This document shows positions 46,027 through 55,647 of a DNA stretch of 64,000 nucleotides, one piece after another. Under the pieces are notes generated by a model. That model was not told the origin of the DNA. It saw only the letters and a program-made list of their open reading frames with translations, and ran no database searches. Numbering within the stretch: position 1 is the first letter of the stretch; each line of letters begins with the position of its first letter. Made by a program: the position numbers and the translations under genes. The stretch is from NCBI GenBank assembly GCA_037479115.1, contig JBBFLK010000012.1, forward strand, positions 31,157-95,156. Reading direction: 5' to 3'. This DNA comes from Anaerohalosphaeraceae bacterium (GTDB lineage Bacteria > Planctomycetota > Phycisphaerae > Sedimentisphaerales > Anaerohalosphaeraceae).

Positions 46027-46126
46027 AAAAGGCCTCCATTTCCGGCTCTTTTGGACAAGCAGCCGGCGGTTATTTTAACACGAGTTGTTTCATCAGGATA
46101 AGAAAAAAACCGCTCGGATTTGTCTG

Positions 46127-46155
46127 TTGACAGGGGCTTCTGAAGGGCATAAGAT
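46127..46155 (+). promoter_or_regulatory. Sigma-70-type promoter of the phosphohexomutase gene
   Basis: Perfect TTGACA at 46127-46132 and TAAGAT at 46150-46155 with a 17-bp spacer, 75 bp in front of the start codon. Confidence 0.65.
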
Positions 46156-46229
46156 ACGCTTATGATGGAACGTACCGCCTGTTCGAAGGCGGGTCTCGGT
46201 GGAAATCCTTACGTTTTGGGAGATGTCGA

Positions 46230-47609
46230 ATGAATCCTGCCATTTTTAAGGCCTATGACATTCGCGGAATCTATCCGGACCAGCTGGATGAGGAAGCCGC
46301 CTGGAAAATCGGGCATGCCACGGCCCAGTTCCTCCGCTCGATGCTGCGGGGCTATGAGCGGGGTCTGGCCAACGCCCAGAGCATCTGCGTCGGCTATGAT
46401 ATGCGCACGCACAGCCCGGCCCTGGCCAAGGCCCTGATTGAAGGGATGAATGCCGCCCGCACGAATGTCATTGACATCGGGATGATTGACACCCCGCAGA
46501 TGTATTTTGCCATCAATCATCTGGGCACCTGCGGCGGCGTCCAGGTGACCGCCTCGCACAATCCGGCCAAGTACAACGGCTTTAAGATTTCCGGCCAGCA
46601 GGCCAAACCCATCGGAGCCGATACAGGCCTGAAAGATATTAAGCACATTGCTACGGCTCTGCTGCACACCCTCGGCCGGCCCGACGGTTCCGTGGAACGG
46701 TGCGACCTGACCCGCGAGTACAAGCATCATGTACTGAAGTTTCTGGAGCCCAGCCGCCGTTCGCTTCGGGTGGTGGTGGATGCCTCCAACGGAATGGCCG
46801 GCAAGATGGTGCCTGCTATCTTCGGCGATGTGGACAATCTCGAACTGATCGGCATCAATCTCAAGCACGATGGCACGTTTGTTCACGACCCCAACCCGCT
46901 TGTGGAAGCCAACCTGAACCAGCTGCGTCAGGTTGTCCGGGACAAGCACGCGGATGTCGGGGTGTGCTTCGACGGCGATGCCGACCGGCTGATGGTGGTT
47001 GATGAGCAGGGCCGCACCATCGGCTGCGACCTGCTGACAGCCCTGATGGTGCCGTATTTCCTGGCCAAAAATCCCGGCTCGGCCATCGTTTATGACCTCC
47101 GCAGCAGCCATGTCGTGCCCGAAGAGATTATCAAACACGGCGGCACGCCCCGGCGCGAACGGGTCGGCCATGCCTTTATGAAGAAAACCCTCCGCGACAG
47201 CCACGCCTGCTTCGGCGGCGAACTGAGCGGCCATTTCTATTACCGCGACAATTTCTATGCCGACTCCGGCATGATTACGCTGGTGCATCTGCTCAATATT
47301 CTCGGTACCTCCACCAAGTCGATGAGCGAGCTGATTGCCCCGCTTCGCCGGTATGCCTCCAGCGGCGAGTTGAACTTTGAGGTGGAAAACAAAGAAGCCG
47401 TGATGAAGGAGCTGGCCCGCAAATACAGCCAGGGGCAGGTCGATGACCTCGACGGCATCACCGTGCAGTTTAAGGACTGGTGGTTCAACGTCCGCCCGAG
47501 CAATACCGAGCCGCTCCTGCGGCTGAATGTCGAGGCCAAAACGCCTGAACTGCTCGAGGAGAAACTGGCGGAACTGAAGGAGTTTCTGGGCCAGCCGGTC
47601 GCTCATTAA
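46230..47609 (+). CDS. Phosphomannomutase/phosphoglucomutase
   Basis: A 459-residue alpha-D-phosphohexomutase that interconverts the 1- and 6-phosphates of mannose and glucose. The catalytic phosphoserine is Ser109 in TASHNPAKYNGFK; the metal-binding loop is FDGDADRLMVVD, the sugar-binding loop GGELSGHFYY and the phosphate-binding loop RPSNTEPLLRL. All four are intact. It supplies GDP-mannose/UDP-glucose precursors for glycans, possibly including fucose activation. Ribosome site GGGAG. A frameshifted dehydrogenase gene follows after about 30 bp. Confidence 0.96.
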   Translation: MNPAIFKAYDIRGIYPDQLDEEAAWKIGHATAQFLRSMLRGYERGLANAQSICVGYDMRTHSPALAKALIEGMNAARTNVIDIGMIDTPQMYFAINHLGTCGGVQVTASHNPAKYNGFKISGQQAKPIGADTGLKDIKHIATALLHTLGRPDGSVERCDLTREYKHHVLKFLEPSRRSLRVVVDASNGMAGKMVPAIFGDVDNLELIGINLKHDGTFVHDPNPLVEANLNQLRQVVRDKHADVGVCFDGDADRLMVVDEQGRTIGCDLLTALMVPYFLAKNPGSAIVYDLRSSHVVPEEIIKHGGTPRRERVGHAFMKKTLRDSHACFGGELSGHFYYRDNFYADSGMITLVHLLNILGTSTKSMSELIAPLRRYASSGELNFEVENKEAVMKELARKYSQGQVDDLDGITVQFKDWWFNVRPSNTEPLLRLNVEAKTPELLEEKLAELKEFLGQPVAH

Positions 47610-47641
47610 TGCGAAACAGGGCGGCACTGCCGGGGAAGGGT

Positions 47642-48405
47642 ATGGCTGTTTACGAAGACCTCAAAGGCAAGCGCGTTTTGGTGACTGGGTCAGCAGCGGC
47701 ATCGGTCAGGCCGCCGCAGTCGCCTTTGCCCGCCAGGGCTGTTTCGTCGGCGTCCATTATTTCCAAACCCGTTCCGGCGGCCAGGAAACGCTTCAGCAGG
47801 TCAAAGCCGTTTCCGACGGCTGTCTGCTTTGCGCGGATATGCGGGATGAAAAGCAGGTCCAGCGGCTTGTTGGCGATTTTGTCAATGCAGCCGGGGGACT
47901 GGATATTCTGATTAACAACGCCGGCACGATGCTGGCCCGCCGCTCCATTGAAGAGATGACACTGGAGTTTTATGAGGATGTCTTTGCAACCAACTGCCGC
48001 AGCGTCTTTCTGGCAACACGGTTTGCCCTGGAGCATCTGAAGAAAACCCGCGGCTCTATTGTGAATGTCGGCTCGGTGGCGGGCCATCACGGCGGGGGAG
48101 GCGGCTCCGGCATCTACGCCGCCGCCAAGTCCGCGGTGCATATGATGACCATTGCGATGGCACGCGAATTCGCCCCCTACGGCATCCGGGTCAATACCGT
48201 CGTGCCGGGCCTGATTGAAACCCGCTTCCACGAGCGATTTTCCACACCCGAACGCAAACAGAAGGTTGCCCAGGAAACCCCCCTCGGACGCAACGGCACC
48301 GCCGAAGACGTCGCCAAAGTGATGCTTTTTTTGGCCAGCCGGGAGGCGGACTTCATTACTGGTGAATACATTGCCGTCAACGGCGGCCTCTACATGCGCG
48401 CCTGA
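47642..48405 (+). pseudogene. Short-chain dehydrogenase/reductase with a one-base frameshift
   Basis: The frame starts MAVYEDLKGKRVLVTG and then changes: at about 47690 one base is missing, between GGGTC and AGCAGCGGC. Restoring it gives the SDR glycine motif TGSSSGIGQAAAVAFARQG. The remaining 220 residues in the other frame are intact, including NNAGTMLARR, the catalytic YAAAKSAVHM region and EYIAVNGGLYM at the end. The rest is well preserved, so the break is either very recent or a sequencing error. The internal ATG at 47839 could give a protein without the cofactor motif. It follows the phosphohexomutase gene. Confidence 0.8.
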
Positions 48406-48496
48406 TTTTTTGAAAAAATTTTTCGGTGAATTTCCGATAAAATCCGGTCGGATGGGGCAAAATCTTGATGTCTTCTCTATTTTAACGCCTCTTGGC

Positions 48497-48525
48497 TTGT
48501 AAAGAGATTATCCATTTTATACACT
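48497..48525 (+). promoter_or_regulatory. Possible promoter of a short intergenic RNA
   Basis: TTGTAA at 48497-48502 and TACACT at 48520-48525 with a 17-bp spacer. Transcription from it would begin close to 48531. Confidence 0.4.
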
Positions 48526-48530
48526 GATGC

Positions 48531-48601
48531 GTACCCTAAAAGGGGTCGATAGACCCCCGTTTACACACAGGCCGCGGGGCGACCCCCTCGCGGCCCTTTT
48601 T
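48531..48601 (+). ncRNA. Small RNA candidate of about 70 nt
   Basis: The region between the possible promoter and a terminator contains no gene but a compact hairpin, GGGGTC-GATA-GACCCC (48542-48557), followed by the terminator stem. It could be an independent small RNA or just the 3' end of the SDR transcript. Confidence 0.4.
48570..48601 (+). terminator. Rho-independent terminator
   Basis: GGCCGCG (48570-48576) pairs with CGCGGCC (48589-48595), followed by CTTTTT. It lies between the SDR pseudogene and the convergent membrane-protein gene. Confidence 0.7.
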
Positions 48602-48619
48602 ACAAGACCCAAGAAGTCT

Positions 48620-49219
48620 TTATTTCCCCTTTCGAAACGGCATCAGCATCCGCAGCCATTCGGCTTTCCATCGGGTCTTTTCCGCCGGAAAAACCCCTTT
48701 TTCCACATCCCCGACCTCTTCAATCGAATAAAAGGCCTGCGGATTAAACTGACGAATCAACCGCTGCACATCCTCAATGTGGGCCCGCTTGACTACCGTA
48801 AAAATCACCTGCACCTTGCCCTGGGCCCCCCGGCCGTCCAAAACCGTCACACCGAATTGGTGCTGTTTGAGGGAATCCACCAGCGGGCCGGCGTCTTTCT
48901 GAGTGATAATCCGGATGAGCACCTTGCCCAGCGACAGCCGGTCCACAAGCATCATTCCGATAAAATTTCCCGCCGCAAATCCGGCGGCATAGGCAATATA
49001 GCAGAGCGGATTGGCCAGATGCTGCATAATCTGACCAATGACAATCAGCCAGATAAGCACTTCAAAAAAGCCCGCCAGCGGGGCCAGAATCTTCATTCCT
49101 CGTGCAACAAAAATCAGACGAATCGTCCCAATCGTCACGTCCGCTATGCGGGCAATGAAAATCAGAAACGGAAGCACAATCCAGGCAAACCAGAACGAAT
49201 TCATCCAGCTTTCGGTCAT
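48620..49219 (-). CDS. UPF0316/DUF2179-like membrane protein
   Basis: A 199-residue protein with three or four N-terminal membrane helices (IFIARIADVTIGTIRLIFVA, GFFEVLIWLIVIGQIM, CYIAYAAGFAAGNFIGMMLV) and a C-terminal cytoplasmic DUF2179 domain (LIRIITQKDAGPLVDSLKQH, VQVIFTVVKRAHIEDVQRLI). This layout is the UPF0316 family. Function not established. It lies 19 bp downstream of the CorA-type transporter gene on the same strand. Confidence 0.88.
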   Translation of the reverse strand: MTESWMNSFWFAWIVLPFLIFIARIADVTIGTIRLIFVARGMKILAPLAGFFEVLIWLIVIGQIMQHLANPLCYIAYAAGFAAGNFIGMMLVDRLSLGKVLIRIITQKDAGPLVDSLKQHQFGVTVLDGRGAQGKVQVIFTVVKRAHIEDVQRLIRQFNPQAFYSIEEVGDVEKGVFPAEKTRWKAEWLRMLMPFRKGK

Positions 49220-49238
49220 TTTGGTTCTTCAGGAACAG

Positions 49239-50303
49239 TTAAAGCCACTTGTTTTTCTTAAAGAAATACAGCATTCCCAAAAAAATCAGCCCCATTGCGG
49301 CCAGCACAGCCGGATACCCCCAGCGCCACTGAAGTTCCGGCATATATTCAAAGTTCATTCCATAAATGCTGGCGATGAAGGACAGGGGAATAAAAATGGT
49401 GGTGATAATCGTCAGCACCTTCATAATCGCATTCAATCGATTGCTGATGCTGGTCAGGTAAATATCCAAAAGCCCCGACACCGTATCGCGGAAGGTATCC
49501 ACAGAATCCATTACCTGAATCGTATGGTCATAGACATCGCGAAAATACGGTTCCGTCGAATCCGTTATCAGCGGGCTTGCGGTTTTTTCAATCTGACTGA
49601 TGACCTCCCGCAGCGGCCAGACGGATTTTCGCAGATAAATCAGTTCCCGTTTCAGGGCGTAAATCCGGTTGAGCGTCTCCTCCGACGGTTCTTTAATCAC
49701 CTCCTGTTCGAGGGCCTCGACCCGTTCGCCCAGTTTCTCCAGAATCAGGAAATACCCATCCACAACCGCATCCATCAGCCGATAGACCAGATAATCGGCT
49801 CCCATGCTGCGGACACGTCCGCGCCCGGTCCGGATTTGGTCGCGTATCGGGTCAAACACATCGCCTTCGCTTTCCTGAAAAGAGACGACATAACCGGGTC
49901 CCAGCAGGATGCTCACCTGCTCTGACTGAATCCTCTGATCGGCGTCCGCATACTGCAGCATGCGAAAGACGACAAACAGATGGGACGTGCTGTCATCGCA
50001 TTTGGGGCGCTGGCCGGTGCTTAAAATATCCTCCAGAATCAGCGGATGAACGCCGAACTGGCGTCCGATGCCTTCGATAACGCTGATGTCGGCCAGACCG
50101 TCGATATTAATCCAGCGGACCGTATGCAGGGGCTGCGGCTTGAAGCAATCCTCCAAACGGACCGGCTTGCGTTCAACAACCGAATCGGGGCTGTATTCAA
50201 AGACCGTAATGACGGTGGCCTCCGGCGGCCGTTCTCCGGTATGCACGAGCGTCCCGGGCGGAAGGCCGGCTTTTTCCGAACGTCTGCGGGTTTTTTTCGC
50301 CAT
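49239..50303 (-). CDS. corA: CorA-type magnesium/cobalt transporter
   Basis: About 354 residues from the ATG at 50303 (AAGGA upstream); a 19-codon extension would need a TTG. A large cytoplasmic domain with a long helix (about 220-290) precedes two C-terminal membrane helices. The selectivity signature is present in IYGMNFEYMPEL between them. CorA forms a pentamer that lets Mg2+ pass down its gradient. Followed by the UPF0316-like gene on the same strand. Confidence 0.94.
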   Translation of the reverse strand: MAKKTRRRSEKAGLPPGTLVHTGERPPEATVITVFEYSPDSVVERKPVRLEDCFKPQPLHTVRWINIDGLADISVIEGIGRQFGVHPLILEDILSTGQRPKCDDSTSHLFVVFRMLQYADADQRIQSEQVSILLGPGYVVSFQESEGDVFDPIRDQIRTGRGRVRSMGADYLVYRLMDAVVDGYFLILEKLGERVEALEQEVIKEPSEETLNRIYALKRELIYLRKSVWPLREVISQIEKTASPLITDSTEPYFRDVYDHTIQVMDSVDTFRDTVSGLLDIYLTSISNRLNAIMKVLTIITTIFIPLSFIASIYGMNFEYMPELQWRWGYPAVLAAMGLIFLGMLYFFKKNKWL

Positions 50304-50392
50304 AGACGGGTCCTTGTCGTTTAAAAAAGACAAAATACCCCGCACAGACGATTTGTGCAACAGTTTTACAGTGTCCGTCGGCAGGCGGCCGC

Positions 50393-51940
50393 TCAGAAGG
50401 ACTCAAGCCAGTGCAGTCCAAACAGGGCCAGGTCGTTCAGATTCACCAGTCCGTCGCCGCCGCGACGCGGGTACAGGTCCCGGTACGGATTGCTCGTCAG
50501 CCAGTGCTCGCTGAAGATGACCAAATCCAGAAGGTCTGTGGTTCGGTCTCGGCTGAAGTCGGTCTCGAACGGCCGGATTTCGGGGACTACAACCATTTCG
50601 GTGGTGAACAGGTAAGGATACTGGATGCCGCCGACGGTTCTGCCGGGGAAGGTCAGCTCAACAAAATAGGCCGTCCAGCCCTGCGGCGGCACGGGCACCT
50701 GCCCGATATACACCCCGCCGCCCTGGTCGGTTAGGGGCGTGGACGTCCAGTTGGGGCCGGTGGTCAGCCGCCGAAAATCCCGTGCCGTCGGGTTGGTAAT
50801 CTGCCAGAGTTTGACCGCCGTCGGCGTCGTCGAAGTCTGGACAATCGTCCTGCCGTCCGGCTGGACGGTCCAGCTGTAATTCGGTCGGGCGGCTCCGTTC
50901 AGCACCGCGTCATAAAAGGGGACCAGCCCGGCAAAAACGCTGCTGTACACTCCGTCCAGGTAATGATTGGAATTCGGCACGGTTCGCAAAAGAGTTTCTC
51001 CGGACAGCTGGCGGATGTAGAACTGGGCGGAATCGCTCACGAAAAAGTCATCGCCGGAGGCGGTGATGATGTATTTGGGAAGGGTCAGGCGGCTGCGGTA
51101 CCGATAGGGGTCCACAATCTCCAGCAGTTCGGCCGTTCGGGGCAAATCAAATCGGTCAAAAATCATTTTTTGCTGATAGGGAGCCAGCGACGGCGCCCAA
51201 AATCCATAGCAGGCCCAGTGATGAGCAAAAGAGCGCTCCATGTTCAGCAGGTCGATGACAATCGGAGCAGCCGCAATGACGCGGCTGTCCACGGCCGCCG
51301 TCAGCCAGGCCGTCCAGCCGCGCTTGGACCCGCCGGTCAGCACAAACCCATTTACGGTCTTGCCCTGCGAGGCCGCAAAGGCCTGCACGGCATCCATACA
51401 GGCCTTGACGGACTTGACCATCGGCAGCTGGGCGGGCCAGAATGAATCGCCGCCGTTGAGAAATTTGTCCCACGTGTAGGCGATAATCTCATCCTCGCTG
51501 CGGGAGAAGGACTCATCCAGGAACCGGATGGGCTGGTTGGGCACGGCCGTGAGGGTTACAATCAGGGAACGGGTGGCCATCGATAAAAGACGCATCTGGC
51601 TGTCAGCAGCCGGGGCGGGGTCATTGGTGCTGCCGCCGTTAATCAAAAGCAGGGCAGTCGAACGGGTCGGGCCCAGGACCGAGGAAGGAACAATTACGGT
51701 TACCCAGTGCCTCCAAAGGACCTGGCTGGGCTCTACTTCTGAACTGTTCCGCCACTGCTGGGAATTCAGGCGAAGGGTAAAAGCGGTTGTAAAGGTGGCG
51801 GAATCGTAGGTCCCGCTGCCGACCTGAGTCCAGGAATACGACGCATCCGGCATCGCCACATAATCATCCAGCGCCGTTGCCGAGACGAGCGAAGACAAAA
51901 CCAGAAAGGCAACCCCCGCTCCAAAATATCGACCTTTCAT
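50393..51940 (-). CDS. PqaA-type secreted alpha/beta-hydrolase with dockerin-like tail
   Basis: A 515-residue exported protein (signal about 1-23). The main part is the PhoPQ-activated pathogenicity-related family, with an alpha/beta-hydrolase fold: the nucleophile elbow is likely GFVLTGGSKRGWTAW, and the acid/base pair lie in YIITASGDDFF and VPNSNHYLDG. From about 455 to the end is a dockerin-like pair of repeats (DLLDLVIFSEHWL and GDGLVNLNDLALFGLHWL). Such proteins in planctomycetes are probably esterases or peptidases acting outside the cell; substrate unknown. Confidence 0.88.
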   Translation of the reverse strand: MKGRYFGAGVAFLVLSSLVSATALDDYVAMPDASYSWTQVGSGTYDSATFTTAFTLRLNSQQWRNSSEVEPSQVLWRHWVTVIVPSSVLGPTRSTALLLINGGSTNDPAPAADSQMRLLSMATRSLIVTLTAVPNQPIRFLDESFSRSEDEIIAYTWDKFLNGGDSFWPAQLPMVKSVKACMDAVQAFAASQGKTVNGFVLTGGSKRGWTAWLTAAVDSRVIAAAPIVIDLLNMERSFAHHWACYGFWAPSLAPYQQKMIFDRFDLPRTAELLEIVDPYRYRSRLTLPKYIITASGDDFFVSDSAQFYIRQLSGETLLRTVPNSNHYLDGVYSSVFAGLVPFYDAVLNGAARPNYSWTVQPDGRTIVQTSTTPTAVKLWQITNPTARDFRRLTTGPNWTSTPLTDQGGGVYIGQVPVPPQGWTAYFVELTFPGRTVGGIQYPYLFTTEMVVVPEIRPFETDFSRDRTTDLLDLVIFSEHWLTSNPYRDLYPRRGGDGLVNLNDLALFGLHWLESF

Positions 51941-52023
51941 CTCCTGTCCTCCTCAAAAAACCTTATTCAGCATAGCACTTCCTGTCGCCGAAAGCAAGTC
52001 TTTCCGCTTTCGAAGACAGCAGC

Positions 52024-52428
52024 TTACTGAATCAGGGAATCAAACACGCGGACCTGCTTCCAGTTGGCCTCGTTCCGCTGGATGAATTCGAGGTGCTTTT
52101 TGGAGGTCTGATAGGCGTCGTAGGCGGCGACGCTGTCAAAGACAATCAGCAGGCACACATCAAACCCGGTTTCATTGACCGCCCGCTGCATCTGGACCGC
52201 CCGCTCGCCCGCCGCAAAATACACCACCCCCTCGTGGCTGCGAAGCCACGCATAGGCATCGCGGACCAGCTGCTGTTTGGCGTAGATGGAGTTATTGTTT
52301 AGGGTGAAAAAGACTGTATGAGCCACTTGCGGCCCGGCGGTCAGTTTCTTGGGCTGCCCGACCATTTCGCAGCCCGCGGCCAACAAAAGCGTGCTCAATG
52401 CCCAACAAAGAAATTGTCTGTGAATCAT
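52024..52428 (-). CDS. Dabb (stress-responsive A/B barrel) lipoprotein
   Basis: About 134 residues from the ATG at 52428 (AAAGGAA upstream). A lipobox (LLLAAGC) anchors a Dabb domain: VAHTVFFTLNNNS, then FDVCLLIVFDSVAAYDAYQT and H near the end (KHLEFIQ). Dabb domains form dimeric ferredoxin-like barrels. Exported versions are unusual but common in planctomycetes. Function unknown. Confidence 0.82.
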   Translation of the reverse strand: MIHRQFLCWALSTLLLAAGCEMVGQPKKLTAGPQVAHTVFFTLNNNSIYAKQQLVRDAYAWLRSHEGVVYFAAGERAVQMQRAVNETGFDVCLLIVFDSVAAYDAYQTSKKHLEFIQRNEANWKQVRVFDSLIQ

Positions 52429-52635
52429 TCTGTTTCCTTTCAGCCTCCCGGGTTCATTCCTTTTTTTCTGGCAATAATGAACCATAAGAAGAGTTGTTTG
52501 AAAAGAGGGATTTCCGGTTTGCGGAGGATTCGAGCCGAGCGCAAAAAAATAAGGATTCCCCTTCTGCCGGGAAATCCTGCACCGGTCTTTGCGCTCTCTT
52601 TTGTACGCCGTAAGGGTCGCTTGCTCAGTCCGACC

Positions 52636-52968
52636 TTACCAGGTCTGATTTTGCGCTTCCAGTTCGCTTTCGAGATTCAGACGGGCGTATTGGGAGGGCA
52701 GTTCTCCTTTCCCGTCATCGTCCGCGGCAAGCAGTGGGGCACCGCTCATTGGAAGGGCCGCTTTTGGAACGTAGCGTGAGAGCACTTTTTGGGCCTGTTC
52801 GGTTTGTCCGGCGGCCATCAGTTCCTGCACGGCCTCCAGACGCGCCTGAGCCAGAACCCGTTCGCAGCGGTCATGGGCCCATTGGGCTCGATAATCCGTT
52901 GTTCCGCAACCGCCGCCTATCAACGCGATCCCTGCGACAGCCAAACTGAGAATCGGTATGTTTTTCAT
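52636..52968 (-). CDS. Small predicted lipoprotein
   Basis: About 110 residues from the ATG at 52968; AAAGGGAG lies eight bases before it, which favours it over ATGs two and 17 codons upstream. The lipobox is ALIGGGC. The mature part is a helical, acidic sequence (AQARLEAVQELMAAGQTEQA) that may form a single helical hairpin. Family not recognised. Confidence 0.65.
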   Translation of the reverse strand: MKNIPILSLAVAGIALIGGGCGTTDYRAQWAHDRCERVLAQARLEAVQELMAAGQTEQAQKVLSRYVPKAALPMSGAPLLAADDDGKGELPSQYARLNLESELEAQNQTW

Positions 52969-53223
52969 ACGCATTTCTCCCTTTCTGCTTCGGCTGGGCG
53001 CAGACAATTCTCGCACCATTTTACCGAAGACTTCTCATACAAACCATACAAAATGTTGAAGTCTCCGGCATTTTCTACGAAAAATTTTTCTTACTTTGCG
53101 CAGTTTCTCTGCTTTTCCTTATGTCGGCGATTGGATTTCAGAAAATGAAAGAAAAATTCCTTTTTTTCGGGTTATTTTTCCTTTTTTAATATTAAGAAAG
53201 GGATATTTGTTAATTCCGGGAAG

Positions 53224-54819
53224 TTATCGGACCGCCGGAAGGACCACAAAGAAGGAGGCACCCGCCCCCGGTTCCGATTCGACCCAGATTCGCCCATCCA
53301 GCCGGTCCAGAATCCGGCGGACAATCGTCAGTCCCAGTCCTTCTCCTTTTTGGGGGCCGTCCGGATAAAGCCGATGAAAGATTTCGAAAATCTTCTCGTG
53401 ATGTTCTCTGTCGATGCCGATACCATTGTCCCGGACTGTGTAAATGACTTCATTGCCGTTTGTCTGTCCGCTGAGCCAGATTTCCGGCGGGGTATCCGGC
53501 CGGCGATATTTTAAGGCATTGTCCAGCAGATTGCTGAACACCTGATTGACCTGGACGGCATCGCCCAGACAGTCCGGCAGAGACTCCAAATAAATCTGGG
53601 CTCCCAGGCGGCGAATCTCATACCGCATTGAGCCGAGAATCAGCTGGACAAGGGCGTTCATTCGAATCGGCTCAATCCGAATCGGGGCCGTGCCCACACG
53701 CGACAGGCGAAGCAGACCGCTTAGCAGGGAATCCATCTTGGCGGTTCCGGCGGAGATAAAATGGAGCGATTCGGCAATGTCTCTGTCGAGAATCTGGAGA
53801 ATGCGTTCGGCGGTTTCCTTCGGGATATCCGACGTTTTGAGAATGTTTTTTAATTCCTCGGCGGCCCGCTGAATCTCCCCGGAGAAGCCCTCAATGTTCA
53901 CCAGCGGCCCGCGCAAATCGTGGGACGCTACAAAAACAATGCTCTCCAGCTCTTCGTTCTTCGCCCGCAGTTCCCGTTCCGTACGTTTTCGTCCGGTGAT
54001 GTCTGTCAGGGCAAACAGTTCGCCTTTGGAGCGGTCCTGTGGGTCCAGATACACGCCCCGCAGCAGCACGGAAAGCAGATGCCCGTCCTTGTGCTGAAAA
54101 GTCAGCTCGTCCATCACCTCCCCCTGGGTCTCCAGACGCGAGTACAGCGACTGTCCCCAGAACACAAACTCTTCCCGGCTTCGGTACAGGCAGGAGGTGT
54201 CCCGTCCGATTAATTCCTCCGGGGAATACCCTAACAGACTGCAGAAGATTTTGTTGACCCGGATAAAGATGCGGTTCCGCACATGGCTGATGCCCACAGG
54301 GACCGCCTGGAAGACGGCGTCCAGCTCCTGCTGCTGCCGGAGCTGCTCCTGCTGGCGCCGCTGTTTTTCGGTTACATCCCGGAAAATCCCCACTGCGTAA
54401 GGGGCCCCGTTCAGCCAAAAGAGAGCGGCGGAAATATCCGCATAGAAAATCTGTCCGTCTTTGCGCCGAATAGACTGGGCGGAAATTTGCTGGGGATGCC
54501 CGGCGGCCAGTTGTTCAAAGTGTTCAAGGGCTGCCTGGTGGACATCAGGCGGAAGGATATCCAGAAGCGTCATCTGCTCAATCTCTTCGGGGGTGCAGCC
54601 GAGCATCCGGCACATCTGCTGATTGGGCATCAGAAAGCGGCGGGTCCGGCAGTCCAGCAGCATAATTCCATCCAGTGCGTTTTCAAAGAGGGCCCGAAAC
54701 TTCTGTTCGTTTTCCTCGGCACGAAGACGCAATGCCGTCAGTTCTTCCAGAATTTTTTGCACGGAGCATTCTGTGGAAGACCTGGATTGGCCGGCGATTT
54801 TCGGGTCTTCTGATGTCAT
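53224..54819 (-). CDS. Cytoplasmic PAS-PAS sensor histidine kinase
   Basis: A 531-residue kinase without membrane segments. Two PAS domains (about 40-155 with LFENALDGIMLLDCRTRRFL, and about 165-285 with FCSLLGYSPEELIG) are each followed by a PAC motif. HisKA has His300 in VASHDLRGPLVNIEGF, as in phytochrome-type kinases. HATPase has NLLDNALKYR and GEGLGLTIVRRILD. The partner regulator is not encoded nearby. Probably senses a cytoplasmic redox or energy signal; inferred from PAS only. Confidence 0.93.
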   Translation of the reverse strand: MTSEDPKIAGQSRSSTECSVQKILEELTALRLRAEENEQKFRALFENALDGIMLLDCRTRRFLMPNQQMCRMLGCTPEEIEQMTLLDILPPDVHQAALEHFEQLAAGHPQQISAQSIRRKDGQIFYADISAALFWLNGAPYAVGIFRDVTEKQRRQQEQLRQQQELDAVFQAVPVGISHVRNRIFIRVNKIFCSLLGYSPEELIGRDTSCLYRSREEFVFWGQSLYSRLETQGEVMDELTFQHKDGHLLSVLLRGVYLDPQDRSKGELFALTDITGRKRTERELRAKNEELESIVFVASHDLRGPLVNIEGFSGEIQRAAEELKNILKTSDIPKETAERILQILDRDIAESLHFISAGTAKMDSLLSGLLRLSRVGTAPIRIEPIRMNALVQLILGSMRYEIRRLGAQIYLESLPDCLGDAVQVNQVFSNLLDNALKYRRPDTPPEIWLSGQTNGNEVIYTVRDNGIGIDREHHEKIFEIFHRLYPDGPQKGEGLGLTIVRRILDRLDGRIWVESEPGAGASFFVVLPAVR

Positions 54820-55102
54820 ATACCGCAGACTCCGGAAGTTATCTGATTATTATATCCGATTTCAGGATATTCCAAAGAAACATTTTCCGCCGTAACATTG
54901 AGAAAACGCTTCTTTTTGAGGGGATACGGGGAGCAGACAGGAAGGAGCCGGCGCAAAGAGTCGGCCCACAGCTCCTCTCCTGGCGCTATGGGCCGCACCC
55001 TCCACCGTTACTGCCGAAATTTACTGAAACGTCTTCCAAGGGATTTGTCAAGCGCGGGAACAAAAAATTTTCCCTTTTTTGAGAAACAAGACGCTCAAAG
55101 AC

Positions 55103-55138
55103 AAAAGCCAGATCCGCTCGAGAGCGAAATCTGGCTTC
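55103..55138. other. Stable hairpin in the intergenic region
   Basis: AAGCCAGAT pairs with ATCTGGCTT, and within it CGCTC pairs with GAGCG. No T-run follows on the plus strand, so it is not a typical terminator. Lies between the PAS kinase (divergent) and the structured leader. Confidence 0.5.
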
Positions 55139-55315
55139 GGAGGAGGGTGTTGAAGTCGTTGTCTATCTATAGTATTTATGACAAATAATCGGCTTTTTGG
55201 TGTAATCTTTTTTCGCGGAAAATCGGTTTTTTGAAAATTTTTTCTTTTTTTCAGCGTTTCCGCAAAGAAACACCAAAGACGTCTCGTTTTTTAAGTCTCT
55301 GTTTATAATGGGCTT

Positions 55316-55623
55316 AAGATTTTCCGGATATAGACAATCCCGGAAATCTTTTCCGAAGACAGTGCCGGAGGCAGGCCGTTTTTAACGGGGGATTATTCAC
55401 GGATGGCCTGTGATATTTTGAAGGAAAACTGTCTTTTATATCCCGGAACAGGGGGAGTTTCGGACAAAATCGGTGAACATTTGAGGTTGTCCGGCGGTAG
55501 AAATAAGGAAAGCTCCTGCGAAGATTATCTTGTCTTTTAACCTGCGGTAATTATGATGGAAGAGCAGAAATCGGTTTGGGGAGCTTTTGTTGCACCCTGT
55601 GTCGCAGAGTGCAAAAAACCGAT
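55316..55623 (+). promoter_or_regulatory. Long structured leader ahead of the glycogen-binding-like gene
   Basis: Four helices follow each other after a TATAAT at 55304-55309. H1: AAGATTTTCCGG (55316) with CCGGAAATCTT (55340), one bulge. H2: AAGACAGT (55356-55363) with ACTGTCTT (55428-55435), enclosing CAGGCC (55372) and GGCCTG (55405). H3: CGGACAA (55461) with TTGTCCG (55487). H4: ATCGGTTT (55570) with AAACCGAT (55616), enclosing TTGCAC and GTGCAA. There is no gene in it. The ribosome site of the next gene begins nine bases after H4. It may be a riboswitch-like leader or an independent RNA; it does not match a class I know. Confidence 0.5.
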
Positions 55624-55647
55624 GAACAGATGAAGGGAGTGTCTGAC

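Noticed and set aside
46209..47627. A 472-codon frame opposite the phosphohexomutase
   Set aside because: All mutase motifs are on the plus strand; this is a shadow.
55103..55138. Terminator after the 54.8 kb region
   Set aside because: The hairpin is strong but has no T-run on the plus strand, and the only gene to its left is transcribed away from it.
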